Assembly (NCBI RefSeq): GCF_000471905.2
Contig: NW_006500347.1
Location: forward strand, 1,226,851-1,290,850
Direction: 5' to 3'
Length of the DNA: 64,000 bases
Source: Amborella trichopoda
Lineage: Eukaryota; Streptophyta; Magnoliopsida; Amborellales; Amborellaceae
The stretch's first letter is position 1. The number at the start of each line of letters is the position of its first letter. Shown here in pieces: positions 10,676 through 23,459 of this stretch. The notes beneath the pieces are model-generated. The model saw nothing but the letters and a program-made list of their open reading frames with translations. It was not told the DNA's origin and did no database searches. The position numbers and the translations under genes were made by a program.

Positions 10676-11068
10676 GGGTGTGGTTTCTATAAGGTTGCAA
10701 CCTTAAACAATCTAGTTACGGTGCATTTTCAAATTTTATCATAACATGTAATTTTGGTGTAAGAAATTATTAGGATTATCTGAAATCTGTTTTCATATCT
10801 AATTATAAAATTTTAAACTTCAAAAATGGTTAAAATCAAGTAGATCTATAAACATATAATTTTTTTTAAAATGGATGGTCTAGATAATGTGTTGCATGGT
10901 GCACTATTTCTGATACTCAAAATGTTTTTTTGGTCATATTCATATATTTCTATGTCTAGATGATCAACTAAAGAGTTTTTCAACATTAAAACAACTTTCT
11001 ATGATGGATTTTTAAGGTGCTTCCGTATTTCTACACTTTAAGGTTGCAACCTTCTATAAACTGTTTCC
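10676..11068. mobile_element. MITE family B, copy B4 (complete, 393 bp), upstream of the TOR1-like gene
   Basis: The ends are GGGTGTGGTTTCTATAAGG and ...CTTCTATAAACTGTTTCC. It carries the perfect 14-bp palindrome AAGGTTGCAACCTT at 10691-10704 and its inverse near the right end. TTAAAAGAT occurs exactly on both sides (10667-10675 and 11069-11077), a 9-bp target duplication. It ends 415 bp before the start codon at 11484, so it lies in the likely promoter. Confidence 0.92.
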
Positions 11069-11318
11069 TTAAAAGATTGATCTTCTAACATTAATTCATT
11101 TTTATGGTTTTAGTGACTCCATATTCATTCCTTTCCCCACTCTTACAAAAATAATAAAACCATCAGCCAACAACTCCTATCTAATTCTTAAGGACCAAAT
11201 CACACCCCTCATTCACTCATAAGGACCACTTACCCTGCAAATTTTGGTCACTTCCCAAAGCCAACCACCTGCACGGGTCCTACAAATCTCCCTGGACTTG
11301 CCACTGGCTGGTGATGAG

Positions 11319-11361
11319 TGCCTCTCTCTCTCTCTCTCTCATACTACTACTACTCTACTCT

Positions 11362-11400
<39 letters not shown>

Positions 11401-11417
11401 ACTACGTACTACTACTA

Positions 11418-11459
<42 letters not shown>

Positions 11460-11460
11460 A
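11319..11460 (+). repeat. (CT)n and (ACT)n microsatellites in the TOR1-like 5' leader
   Basis: (CT)n at about 11320-11340 is followed by two (TAC/ACT)n blocks at 11341-11420 and (CT)n at 11421-11456, ending 28 bp before the ATG. CT-rich leaders are common in plant genes. An upstream frame stays open through the repeat, but I treat it as untranslated. Confidence 0.9.
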
Positions 11461-11483
11461 TTAGGAATAGCTCCAATCCAGCA

Positions 11484-14400
11484 ATGGCTGCCTCCCAAAC
11501 TGCCAAACCACCCCCAAAACCCAAAACCCCGAACCCCCAAAAGCCCACAGGCCTCTCCTCCCACCTCCTAATGGTGGAGCTCAAGCAGAAGATCCTCAAC
11601 TCTCTCAACAAGCTCTCAGACAGGGACACCCAACAAATAGCCATTGAAGACCTTGAGATGATCATAGAAACCCTAATGCCAGAGGGAATCCCCATGTTCC
11701 TCAACTGCCTCTATGATACGGACCACCAGCAAAAGGTGGTTGTCAGGAAAGAGTGTATCAGGCTTTTGGGTGTTCTAGCTACCTTTCATGGTGATTCAGT
11801 GTCAACGCATTTGACAAAGATCATAACCCACATTGTGAGGAGGCTCAAAGATCCTGATTCAGGGGTGAGAGAGGCCTGTAATGGAGTAATGGGGGTGCTT
11901 GCTGGTAGGTATCTACAGGGAGAAGGAGCAGGAGCAGTTGCTGGTTTGTTTGTTAGGCCATTGATGGAGGCTTTAGGGGAACAAGGGAAGGCTGTTCAGG
12001 CTGGAGCAGCCATGTGTTTGGCTAGAGTGGTCGAGAGTGGAGGCGGAGAAGTTGTGGCTTTTCAGAAGCTGTGCCCGAGGATTGCTAAGCTTCTTGGAAA
12101 CCAGAATTTTGTAGCAAAGGGAGCATTGTTGGGTGTTATATCGAGTCTATCACAGGTTCGAGATCTTGAGAACTAATGAGTATTTGTTATTTCTTTCTTT
12201 TTGATGTATTTTTTGGATATTTCTGAATACGATTGATGAGACTTTTACTTTTTAAGATTTTTTTTTTTCCCCATTACTGCTATGTCAATAGACAATGTAT
12301 GGATTTCCATGAAATAATGGGTTTTTTCTCTTATTTTTTTGATGTATTATGTGATTATTTCTATGGGGTTTTGTGATTTAGGTTTTTTTTTTTTCCTACT
12401 TCAATTTCGAATTTGGGGTTGATTGACCAAAATGCTAGGATTGCGTGATTGGATCTGGAACCGATGTGACATCTAGGCATAATTGTCAAAATATATTCAC
12501 CGCCAATAAATTTGGTTTAAGCTCTGCAAATTAGGAAGGCCATTCGCTATATGTTATTTCATTTTTCTTTTTCTTTTGAATATTCTACATGGTTCAGATG
12601 TCAGATGCCAATTATGAATTGGTGTTCATTGTTGCTGCGAATTGTGGTTCATGGGTCCATGGTTCCTCCAATTTTCATTCGTCTGTTGATCTGTTCATTG
12701 TTGTTCTTGATATGATTTCACTTAAATGTATGATTTATTTTTTGGATTGTAGAAAATGCTGGCCAATTGCATCATTAGGTCATTTGGTTGCTTTTCTCAT
12801 TTCATGAATCTGTGTGTGTGTGTGTTGCTTGGTCTAATTCCATTTTCTATGTTTCTCTTGGAAATTTATTACTAGCAATATGATCTGTATCCAAAGTCCT
12901 CCTCTTTGCAAGATTGGCTGTTTGATGCCATCTACAAGTTGGGATTTGAGATATCTAACTTGTATTTGTTATATTTCTAAAATAGAAATCTCTATTGCTT
13001 TAGGGTCCTGGATTTTCTTCTTGAGATATTCCCATACCCTGCCTTAATGTATATATGCACTATCTCCAGTGGTTGCCTCATCCATGAGTCTTTCCATGGG
13101 CTCCCCTTGTTGTCCTCTTTAGCATTGTTTGGTTCTCATCCAACTATAGTTCATCTTGGACAGCCAACTCGTTTGAATTCCCAGTCCATCGTTCGATGAG
13201 TTACTTTGCATAGCTTAATCTTTCTTTTAATACCAAAACTTGGAATGCTAATATTTGTTAGTAGCAATTTGACCATTTCTCCTGATTCTTCTCAAAATAT
13301 CAAGTAATACTACTATGGACTAACAAAATTTGAAGAACTTCTTCTCTAGATTAACTAGTTGTTTTCTATGAATTCTGAAACTTAGATTGAAGTCATTAAA
13401 GAAGCGAAGGTCTAGCTTGTTTTGTATTTCACTATAACCTGATAGATTTTCATATTCTGTACAGGTAGGTGCACTTGCACCACAAAGCTTACCAGTACTT
13501 CTTCCATGCATTCATGAATGTCTTGAGAGTAGTGATTGGGCCAACCGTAAAGCTGCAGCAGATACTCTGATAAATTTGGCTGCTTATTCTAGAAATTTGG
13601 TGTTGGAAGGGGCTCCTTCGACCATTACTGCATTAGAAGCATGCCGCTTTGATAAGGTATGTTTGTTACCAAGAAGAACAAAGGTATGCTATTTAGTTGG
13701 GTTTATTTCGCAGAGATGGTGAATCAGTTTTGTTCTCTAACATAAGGAACTTAAAAAAAATAAAAATAGAAGCACTTGAGTGTTCTTTTGGGATTTATGA
13801 AGAGTTTCTTGCTCTTATTTCCAGCACGAAATATTCACCATCAGTGATTCTCTTTTTTTGGATAGGTGAAACCGGTTAGGGACAGCATGACAGAGGCACT
13901 TCAGTTGTGGAAAAACATTGCAGGGAAAGGAGGAGATGGAACTTCAGAGGAACCAAAACCCATGTCACCGGGTGAGTATTTCATCCGTACTATTTTACAC
14001 CATGCATCTTGTCTGTAAATTTCTTCCTGTTGCTTCATGCATCATTATATAGTTCTGTTGCTTGAATTTGTCATGTGAAATTTGGATAGACTTCTATTCT
14101 CTTGATTTCGTGAATAGATAATGCATTAATAAAGGTTCTAAAGGCTTGCTTAAGAGGTCTTTTATTTTAATTTTTCTCTTGATTTGCAGATGGTGATAAG
14201 AGTAAGTTAATCGAGTCTGTGGAGAAGCTGGGTATTGAAAAATCAAGTTCTAATTCAATAAAATCTGAGTCATCTGCAAAAGACACATCAAAATCATCGA
14301 GCCCTCCGAAGGATTCTCATTCGAAACCTCAAGCAAATAGTAGCATATCAGACAAAGCAGTTGGAATATTGAAGAAAAAAGCCCCCATTTTGAATGATAA

Positions 14401-17400
14401 AGAGATAAATCCGGAGTTCTTCCAAAAACTTGAAACTAGGAACTCAGATGATTTGCCTGTTGAAGTTGTGGTGCCTCGTAATTGTCTTAACTCCTCCAAA
14501 ATACGTGGTGAAGAGGAATCAAAACTGAAGAATTCTGATTGTGGAAATGGATCTGGCAACAACGGGATGCCATCTGGGGAAATCAATGGAACCCATGGAT
14601 CGATTGCCACAACCCATCTTAATACCAATAGAAAAGCAGGGCCTTATAACAAACAAGAAGTCTCAGATGACTTTGCAAATGATAAATGGTTAGAACAAAG
14701 GTTCCATAGAGTAAAGGACTCAAAACCGAGAACATTGGATTCTGATGACCGGGCAGACAGTCAAAGGGAGCTGGGTGGTTCAAGATTGAATTTCTCCAGA
14801 GCTGACGGTTATTCTGATGGGTCCTTGAATTCAAAAGGGAACTGGCTGGGAATTCAAAGGCAGTTGGTCCTATTGGAAAGACAGCAAACTAACCTCATGA
14901 AAATGTTACAGGTTTGTTCAATTACTTTTGAAAGTAATAAAAAGCTTGGTAATTTCATAGATTGTAACATCAAATTCATTATGTTTATTTTGATGATCGT
15001 GACGATATGTTTTTGAAATTTTGGAGTTGGCAGTCAGTTTTTTGGCCTGAATTTTCTGGGCTCAACCATATATGCTGAGTGAAACCAGAAATCTTTGGAA
15101 AACATCTTTTACGATTGCCTTGGGACTTTTTGCTAGTAGCTTTGTATATTTTCTTTCTTATGATTTGGTGGAAAGAGGAAATAGATCATTTCTATCATAT
15201 AAGTCCAAATAGTTTGCTATATACTCGCTGTTCTAAAGCTATGAAGTTCTCTTTATGGAGCTATTTGCAGAACTGCAGGGAGTATTATTTTGAAGTGCTT
15301 GTGAAATTTTTCATTGTTTGCTCAAATTCATCCTTATTTTGCAATTTAATTATTATTACCTCTGAATCTCTGACCATCCAATGTTTTACGTGAGAATGCT
15401 TTTATCATGCATTGGTGTAATCTTTTTTATCTCTTAATAGTGTACTCAATCACTGTAGATTGGACCATATTCTAATGTCCACTGTGTTGTAGAATATGAA
15501 CAATCAAATTTTGGTTGAATATCTTCTGGTTGATGACAGTCTTATAAATAGTTTCTATAGCCATAATAATTTGTCAACATTGTTTTCTTTGTTAATGATT
15601 CATCTTCCACCTTAATTTCCAATCTGCCCATTCCTCTAGTTAGAAATTCGATGTTATATACTGAAACCCTCATGAATGTCTACCCAGAAACAAAATTTAG
15701 AATCTAATGAATCATATTAAGTTTTCATCTCTAAAAAAAATGCCAGAGTTTTAACCTGCTTGGAATAGCATCACAGTATATGAATGTTGGAAATAGATGC
15801 TAGATATGTGAAACAATAAATTATGGCAAATCCTACGTTAAGCTTTCAAAAGAACCCACATTAATTGCTTTGTCAATCAGTTCACTAAATCCTTTTGTTT
15901 CAGTCTTTCAGACTGAATGACAGCAGTTAAAAGCAGGTGTGGATGCTTGCCTCGAGCTGCTTCACCCCAGAAATTTGATGCCAGCTGATTTTTTCCTTTC
16001 CTGCAATGCCCTTGTGAGGCATGGTTCTTCAACAGCACCATTCTATTCCTCCTCCACATGAGAGGCTATTTTCTGTCGCTTTTCAGAAATGAGCAAATCT
16101 TCGCCAATTACTGTCAAATTCTACTTGATAGGTTGTCAAAAGATGTTTTATTTCCTTCCTTTATTTTTCCTGTAATCTATTGTAACCTCTTAACATATCT
16201 AATGCTTAGTTTGCATGGTGCAACCACTCCACCCAAGGCTGAAAAGCTGAGTGCCACATATTTTTAAGATAATTGGCATAGAACATCTAGAGATGTTGTA
16301 GTCCCCAGAATGCTTGGGGCATGAATGGAATTTGATTCAGAAGTGCAACTACTGGTTTTACAGAGTCTGGTTTGTCCAGAGTCTTTCTAATTCCTGGATC
16401 ACATGGCCAATATATTGCTGTATGCAACCATGAGAAACTGTTGCGATAGATATGAATCTGAGATAAAAAATTCACCTGGAACTACCTCCGACACTCTAAC
16501 TATTGATCTTTTGTTTTGAGTGACAATGATGCCATCTGAGAATCATTGAGATGGCAGTGCTTGCACCCACATCTCTGCCCTCCTCCTCATGCCTATGGGG
16601 ATCTAACTACAAATTTTTTGACTCCATTTCAGATTTTAGCTCTTGATTCATCATTATCTCCTCTGATGTTTACTTTTTTTCCCCAGATCCTTCACCATTC
16701 CTCTCTTGGTCATCTGGAGTGTCTATATGATGAAAACAGTTCTTTGACCTTCCCTGATTCCTACTTGTCCTCTGCCATGTTCTGAATTAGAAAATATTGA
16801 ATTCCTTTTCCCTTTCGCCCCCTTACAACCTTGTCTTGATTCCTTTTTTCCCCTTTGCTGCGCCCCCAGCATTTGGAACATACCAATTGTATTTTCCAAA
16901 TTCTTTGTCTAGGGTCAGTAATCTTCTCAAATGCAATCAGCTTTTACTAACCTCGTATATTTTTTCCATGCTGCTCCACAATGTGGATCTAGAGTAGCTC
17001 ACCTCCCATACTTCCACATGGCTACAATCGACCCTGCTTGCATTCAAACTGGATGCAATGCTACTCCGGACTCCGGGGACTCCACACCTCGGCCTATTGG
17101 GATTGACCACACCATTTCTGCTTGTTTCCTTAGGCTCAATACACAGAAAGTAAAAAAAAATAAAGATAAAAATAAATAAATAATCCATTCAAAGGCCTAT
17201 TAGAATTGAGCATATGAACATTGGCCCTGTTCCAGGAGCAAAATTTGTTAGTCGGCTGGACTGAGATGCAAGGTAACTTTCCCTCAGATGCAATCCCTTT
17301 TTGAGGTCCTAGAAAATTGTACTTAATTAACTCTTCTGTCTTTGTGTTTTTCTGCACATTCGAATCTATTCCTGGGGTTACCTTATCAAAGGGTCAGAGC

Positions 17401-20400
17401 TATACCTTTTCTGTCTATCTACTGGCTCTTTACAGAATCGAAAAGCAGGGGAACCCTGAGGAGATGATGACATATCCATTCTAACATAAGGCAGAAAGAG
17501 ACCACTGGTAATTATCCCAAAACACTCCAACTTGATTTGCAAATAGAAGGGCGCATCTTGCACAAACTCTTCTTACTATGGGGGTAAACTTCTCCAATTG
17601 AAAATTCTAAACTTTGGCCAAAATAGCACATGCTACCCCCTGCCCTACCATCTTGGAACCCTACTTAGGCTTGGGGTCCACCAGCAGCAGCTCTCAAATT
17701 GATGCTGTTATGAGCTAGCCCCATCAAGATGTTTTCTTGAACTCAAAATGATGGGCCTCAGTTCATATCCTCTGCCTTTCCCTAACATGTGGTCTCCAAA
17801 AACCTCTATGCTTGAGACCTTTTTCTCATTGGCCTGAAGTTTTTGGGGCCCCTAGTTATTGAAGGGGATTGCATCAACATCATTGGGTGGATTCATGGTG
17901 AATTGGCTTGCCTACGGAGATTAGTGGATTTGATGGAGACAATATTCAGTTTTGAGTTACTTTCTGGAGTTCCCTACAGCCATGGTGGGAGAAGGCAATT
18001 AGATGGCAGTGAGGCATGGTGTTAAGAGCAACACTGTCCACTGGGATAATTATCCCATGGTTTACCTTTTGCTGTTACTTGCTGCAACTTGACGTATATG
18101 TTTTTAACTACTTACTTTTGTCCAGAAAGCATGAAACTATATACATAGTCGTTGATGTTTAGGATCACCTTAGATCTGGCATCTAAAGATATGTTACAGC
18201 TAACTGCCATTTGTAGTTTGCTAAATATGGAACCCTGAATGGAGAAATGTATGATCTTTGGAGTTCTTCCATTAAGCATTTCATTAGCATAAAGCTTCTT
18301 GTGTAATTAAGAGGGTAGGGTACGTCACATTCTTAGTCAACAGGACTTACTGGTGGAAGAGCTTAATTGGCCTTGCCATATTCAGAATTGAGTTTTTCAT
18401 TTCCAAGTAGCTTTATTTGAAAAGAATTTGTCTGAATTTGATCAATTTGACTATTCATTTGAGAAATGTGTGGCAAACAAAATTGAACTTGACAATGTCA
18501 TGATGAGTTTGGACTTTATTATGACCCCATTGTCTATTGCTGCATTCCATTGATTTTTTATTCTATTATTGACTTCTTGTGCCTTTCCTTACCCAAGCCG
18601 AAGGCGCAAAAAGAAACCTTAGTATTTGCGTTTATTTTGATTGTTTTCTAGAACCTCAAGTTTGGCTCTCCGTATTGAATTTTAAAATTAACAAACATTA
18701 TTCTAGGTGCAGGTGAATACAAATTCCCTAAAATGAAAACAGCCTTACCCTTTTGCGAATCCCTTTAGGAGCAAATTTGACAAAGACATCACCCCTTGTG
18801 TCATGAAAATGCTGTTCTGGCCACTATCAATTGTGATCTCTGAAGGTGCATGTTGCTTCTTTGTTAGGAGCAATCATTGTTTTGAAAAGGTAACTCGGAG
18901 GCTATGTCCCCTTTGTTAGGCTATGGCCATGTGGGGATTAATTGCTAGCATTGTTAGCCATCTGTTCTTCCAGTTTCATATGGGTCATGTAATAGATCCG
19001 CAATTTATCCAAGAAAAAGTAAAACCACAAGAGATCGTGACAGAAGATTTGGATTTTGAATTTATGCTGTTGCATTGCATGCTCCAAAGGTAGAATGGGG
19101 TCTTCAGGTACCAAGATTTAACTCAGATATTAAAGTCATCTTGTTTAATTATTATAAAAAAGCTACCAAAATAAAATCTCTGCTTTTAGAAAGTGAATTT
19201 AGTACCAAGTCAATTTGAGCTTTAGGTAATGTTTCAACATATTACTGTTTTCTTATGTTATTCTTGCCCTTGCATTGATTGGTAGTTCTAGTTTAAGTGA
19301 CCAGGAAGATTGCATACTTCCCTTTTCTCTAATTGACTAGAAGAGAGGCTTCAAAGCTCACTTGGCTTTTTTGATATCATTTAGTACGTCAATGAAGGAA
19401 TTTGTGGCTAGTATATTACCGATCTGCTATGTGGAGAATCTTTCTTCCAGATCGATATATACATCGTATTATAAATTTCACCACTTCCTTGCTTCTTCTG
19501 TTAACTTGCACCTGCAGTTTTTCTTATTTAATCAAAATGCTCATTACTAGTGTCATTTGTATATTTATGTACTCAAATATGGCAGGACTTCATGGGAGGC
19601 TCCCATGATAGCATGGTAACACTGGAAACCCGGGTTCGTGGCCTTGAGAGAATAGTTGAAGACATGGCTCATGAGCTAGGCACATCATCGGGTCGGAGAG
19701 GTATGATGCTTGGATTCGAGGGACCCACTGCTCGATCTTTGGGTAAATATGGGCCTTCTGATTTCACCGGATCGAAGTTGGGCAGGGGTGGGGACGGTCG
19801 GATTTCATTCTCAGATAGGTTTTCATCATCTGATGGCATCAGGGGGCGGGACCCGCCTTGGGATTCTTGGGACTCTTACCCCTATGGAGCCCCAAGAAAT
19901 GGACATTTGGGCTCTAGAAGAGTAATGGGTAGTGCTTCAAATGATTGTAGAATACCTAGAATGGAAAATGAAGGGGACCAACTAGGTAATAATAGGAGGG
20001 GTTGGGAAAGGGGACCAGGACCCACCGCAAGACTCGGTGAGGGACCTTCAGCTAGAAGTGTCTGGCAAGCCTCAAAGGATGAGGCTACTCTTGAGGCAAT
20101 AAGAGTAGCTGGAGAAGATGGGGGAACTTCTCGAACTAATGCAAGGGTAGCTATACCTGAACTTGATTCAGAGAATATTGGGGATGATAATATAGGACAG
20201 GAGAAAGGACCACTTTGGGCTTCATGGAGCCATGCCATGGATTCCCTTCATGCTGGTGATGTAGACTCTGCTTATGCTGAGGTCCTCTCAACAGGGGACG
20301 ATATATTGCTTGTGAAGCTCATGGACAGATCGGGACCCATGATTGATCAGCTCTCTAATGAAATTGCCATTGAGGTTTTACATGCGGCTGGGCAGTTATT

Positions 20401-21189
20401 GCACGAGCAAAGCTTTTTGGATATTGGTTTATCTTGGATACAACAGGTAGGCTCGGTTTATTTCTCTTTTAAGTTTCTCTCCTTGTTCTTTGTTTAGGGC
20501 TGTCTTGTCTATTTACATGTGACAAATGTGCTTTCGCATGCAATACATAAAATTGCATGTTGCTATGTTATCAGCAGAAACCTAGTGGATAGAAGGTAGG
20601 ATTGTCGAAAGAAAGGGGTTTCTGGAAGCGAGTGGGGCCCACCATCAAATAATGGACAGTGATGAAGAGACTGGATTCCCCCAATTGTCATCTCCTACTC
20701 TGCATGACTGTCCATGTTATCAGAATTTCTCAACCTCGATGGGCTATGCTTTTCCAGTCCATTCTAATATTACACTGTAGTATGCCTCCCTAGATTGAAT
20801 TATTGTGCGTGCCCACATGGCCACATATGCACAAATGCGTAAATTTCAAACTGCAACATTTAAGTTTCAAGTTTATCAAGTCAGAGCTATACTTCAGATA
20901 TACTATATACACAAAATGATACAGCTAGTCATCAGGATCTTTGAATTATCATTAATTACTCTCTTCTATTTGTGTCCTTCCATGCTACACTCAGTTGTTG
21001 GACTTGGTGGTGGACAATGGAGCTGATTACTTGGGTATTCCCTTTGAAGAGAAGAGAGGACTTCTCTTTTCATTATATGAAGCTTCGGAGTTGGAAATGC
21101 CAGAGGATTGGGAGGGGGCGTCTCCGGATGAATTGATCATGCAGTTGGCTGCAGCATGGGGTATTGATCTACAACAGTTTGACAAATAA
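11484..21189 (+). CDS. TOR1: TORTIFOLIA1/SPIRAL2-like microtubule-associated protein (six exons)
   Basis: Exons are 11484-12155, 13465-13656, 13866-13971, 14190-14911, 19586-20446 and 20995-21189. All have GT-AG borders and consistent phases, giving 915 codons, close to Arabidopsis TOR1/SPR2 (864 aa). Residues 1-310 hold helical HEAT-type repeats (PEGIPMFLNCLYDTD, LKDPDSGVREACNGVMGVLA, LESSDWANRKAAADTLINLA), the microtubule-binding part of this family. The middle (about 325-800) is Ser/Gly/charged low complexity with a short coiled-coil-like stretch (METRV-type, LETRVRGLERIVEDMAHEL). The conserved C-terminal region (GPLWASWSHAMDSLHAGDVDSAYAE; MPEDWEGASPDELIMQLAAAW) is characteristic of TOR1/SPR2. 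The family stabilises microtubule minus ends and prevents helical growth. The start was chosen at MAASQ because upstream codons are microsatellite. Intron 4 is unusually long (4.67 kb). Assignment to TOR1 rather than shorter TORL paralogues rests on length. Confidence 0.93.
14912..19585 (+). other. Intron 4 of the TOR1-like gene (4.67 kb)
   Basis: A GT at 14912 and AG at 19584-19585 bound it, and the frame joins ...MKMLQ to DFMGG. I see no coding exon in it. It is mostly unique-looking AT-rich DNA with T-rich tracts. A moderately GC-rich part at about 15900-18000 may be old repeat, but no terminal repeats were found. Confidence 0.7.
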
Positions 21190-22137
21190 TAGTTCAACAA
21201 ATATGTTTTATTGGTTTACACTGTAATTTCTTATCTTCTGTCTTTCTGGAAATTGTGTATTTGTATGTGTAGTTGCATGGATCCAGAAATGAAACTGATG
21301 TTGATTGTTAAGGCACTCCAAGACAACACCCCGAATTTTTAAGGCATGCCTTTTCAGAATTGGGGCTTACATAGTTTTACTACAATTGTTATGAAAGCAT
21401 TATATAATCCTATGGGATAAAAATGTGCATTTGGTCGTTCAGGCAAAACACTAGACTCCAAGTTATGAGAATATGAACCCAGCTAGAAAATAATAGTAAT
21501 ACTAATGAAAACGTTCCAAGCCTAGGTTAAGGAGGTTGGTTGTGTTACGTAAGCAGCCAAAATAAAATATTGCCCAAGCTTACTATGCATCAAATAACGA
21601 GAATTTCGTTCATGCAAGAGCATAGTTTACAGAAGAATCCTGCATTGAAAATATTGTTTTACATTTAAAAAAAAAAGGAGCTCATATTATCATACTTATG
21701 TGACACCACATTATATACCTACTCCCTTAGGGCGGATTAATTTTAGAATCATTGAATAATTATTTTTCAAAGGTAAAAGGAAAAAGTAATGATATTGAGT
21801 TCCTAAATATCCTGAGTGCAAAATTTCAAATTTTGAATGTTCTTTCTAGAATCTTAGGATAATATGTTTTTAGCTTGCATATAGAGCAATTTGTAGACCG
21901 GGCATGTACATAGTGGATCGCTCTTTGTTCACTCGTTGGACATTATTTTTCTTTTAGGTACACATAGTATGTTTGTCTTGGATTAGCCACTGAAATATTG
22001 TGTATTTTGTTATTCTTTCTTTGAGCTTAGCTCAAATTACATCCCCAAAATTTAGGGGCTTAAAATAGTCCTAGATACGTTTTAGTTGAGGGAGTGCGTG
22101 TTCATTATATTCCTATTATAATCTTTTAGCTTAAAAG
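21190..22137. other. TOR1-like 3' UTR and intergenic DNA
   Basis: The 3' UTR presumably lies in the first few hundred bases (T-rich, GTATTTGTATGTGTAG). No clear AATAAA hexamer is close to the stop. The rest is AT-rich and featureless. Confidence 0.5.
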
Positions 22138-22619
22138 TAGGGGTGGCAACCTGAACCTGAACCGGCCCCGTGGGTATACTTGACCTAGGTCCGGGTATGG
22201 GTCCAACATTTGGACCCGGTGGGTCGGGTCTGGGTCCAAAACATGGACCCAAATACTATTCGGGTCCAGGTCCGGTTGAACCCAACCCATACCTGACCCG
22301 TACCCGTAAACTATTGGACATAAAATACTTCAAGCTTATTTATTTGGGTTTACTCGTAGTCATCTTTAACTATTAAACAACAAATCATACCGCTTGAAAT
22401 CTAATGGCGGGTGATTGTGACCTTGTTGCCAATAATATGGATATATGAAGGTAAAAAAAGGGCACAAAAAAAAACTCATAGTGATGGTAGCAATGAACCC
22501 GACTAGACCTAGGACTCGAAGGGTACCAGTATGGGTTTGAAACCTGGGCCCGAATACTATTTTGGTCTGAGTCCGAGTCCAGCCGGACCTGCCCCATACC
22601 CGACCCATTACCACCCCTA
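22138..22619. mobile_element. hAT-type MITE with perfect 8-bp target duplication
   Basis: The terminal repeats are TAGGGGTGGCAA and TTACCACCCCTA. CTTAAAAG occurs exactly on both sides (22130-22137 and 22620-22627). An 8-bp duplication and a TAGGG-type terminus are hallmarks of the hAT superfamily. The interior is built of repeated GGGTCCGGGT / GGACCCAAAT motifs. Relatives occur at 42751-42860 and 44536-44705. Confidence 0.93.
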
Positions 22620-22627
22620 CTTAAAAG

Positions 22628-23459
22628 AATTTTGTTAAGAAAATTACTCTAGCCTCTCTAATTTTAGTTACCGTCAAGATACATTGGAGTGGTATTTTCC
22701 TTTGATAAATGGAAAACTTTTTCGGTAAAGCTGCAGCTTTGCATTGCTGCCGTTGCAGCCATCTAAACCATCCTTTCAAATGAACGGTGCAGGTTTGACA
22801 ATAAACATTATTAGGCTGACAGAAGCCTTGGTTCCTCATTCATCTTTGTTCTTCCCTCTAGCTCCCTAAAATCTCTTGCAATGTACATTCTAAATTCTTT
22901 CTCCCCATTATGCAAATTCACCACCATTAGATGCAGAGAAAAATGGAGAAGAATTGGCTGTTTTCTCATTTCCACTGTTTTTACCACGATTTTCACCTTC
23001 TCTTCCTCTTTCTCCACTCGGTTTTTCTGCATTTACCTGCATTGAATAGAGAGCTAATTTCTTTTGAGAATGAGAGCTTCTTTGAATGATCCAAGCGGAG
23101 TTTCGGCTTCTTGGGAACGAGGAAACGATTCCCCATTTAAGCAGAAGCCATTAATCTCGACAATGACAACTTTTGGCCATGGCATGCTGGATAACCTCTC
23201 TAGGACACAACAATTACTTGGGCAATTGCATCTCTTGAAGAGACCTCTCTCTGATTTCAAACTCTTCTCCAGCTCAGTCTCAAACTTGGAAGAAATCCGG
23301 TGGCTGAACCTCCCTTGCTACAAGTTTTCTATTTATATTACAGCATTTTTTTGGCCAGGGTTGATACCCCCAACCCAAACCCAAACCCAAAAGTAGATGA
23401 AATAAGACTCAACTACTCTTGTTTGTTTTCACAGGGTCTTCTCTCTCCTATTTTCACAC
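22628..23459. other. Intergenic DNA, no gene recognised
   Basis: Open frames of 65-110 codons exist on both strands at 23054-23396 (for example one starting MRMRASLNDPSGVSASWERG), but neither resembles a family I know and they overlap each other. The stretch 23370-23395 is a short (CCCAAA)n repeat. Confidence 0.4.

Noticed and set aside
11244..11483. N-terminal extension of the TOR1-like frame upstream of 11484
   Set aside because: The extra codons are microsatellite-encoded Thr and Leu/Ser runs; the conserved protein begins at MAASQ.
11402..11704. Minus-strand frame overlapping TOR1-like exon 1
   Set aside because: Shadow of the real exon and of the CT repeat (Glu-Arg repeats).
19882..20238. 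118-codon minus-strand frame
   Set aside because: Shadow inside TOR1-like exon 5; no family resemblance.
23054..23396. Possible small genes on both strands (68 and 110 codons)
   Set aside because: The frames overlap each other, have no recognisable family and no supporting splice or promoter context.
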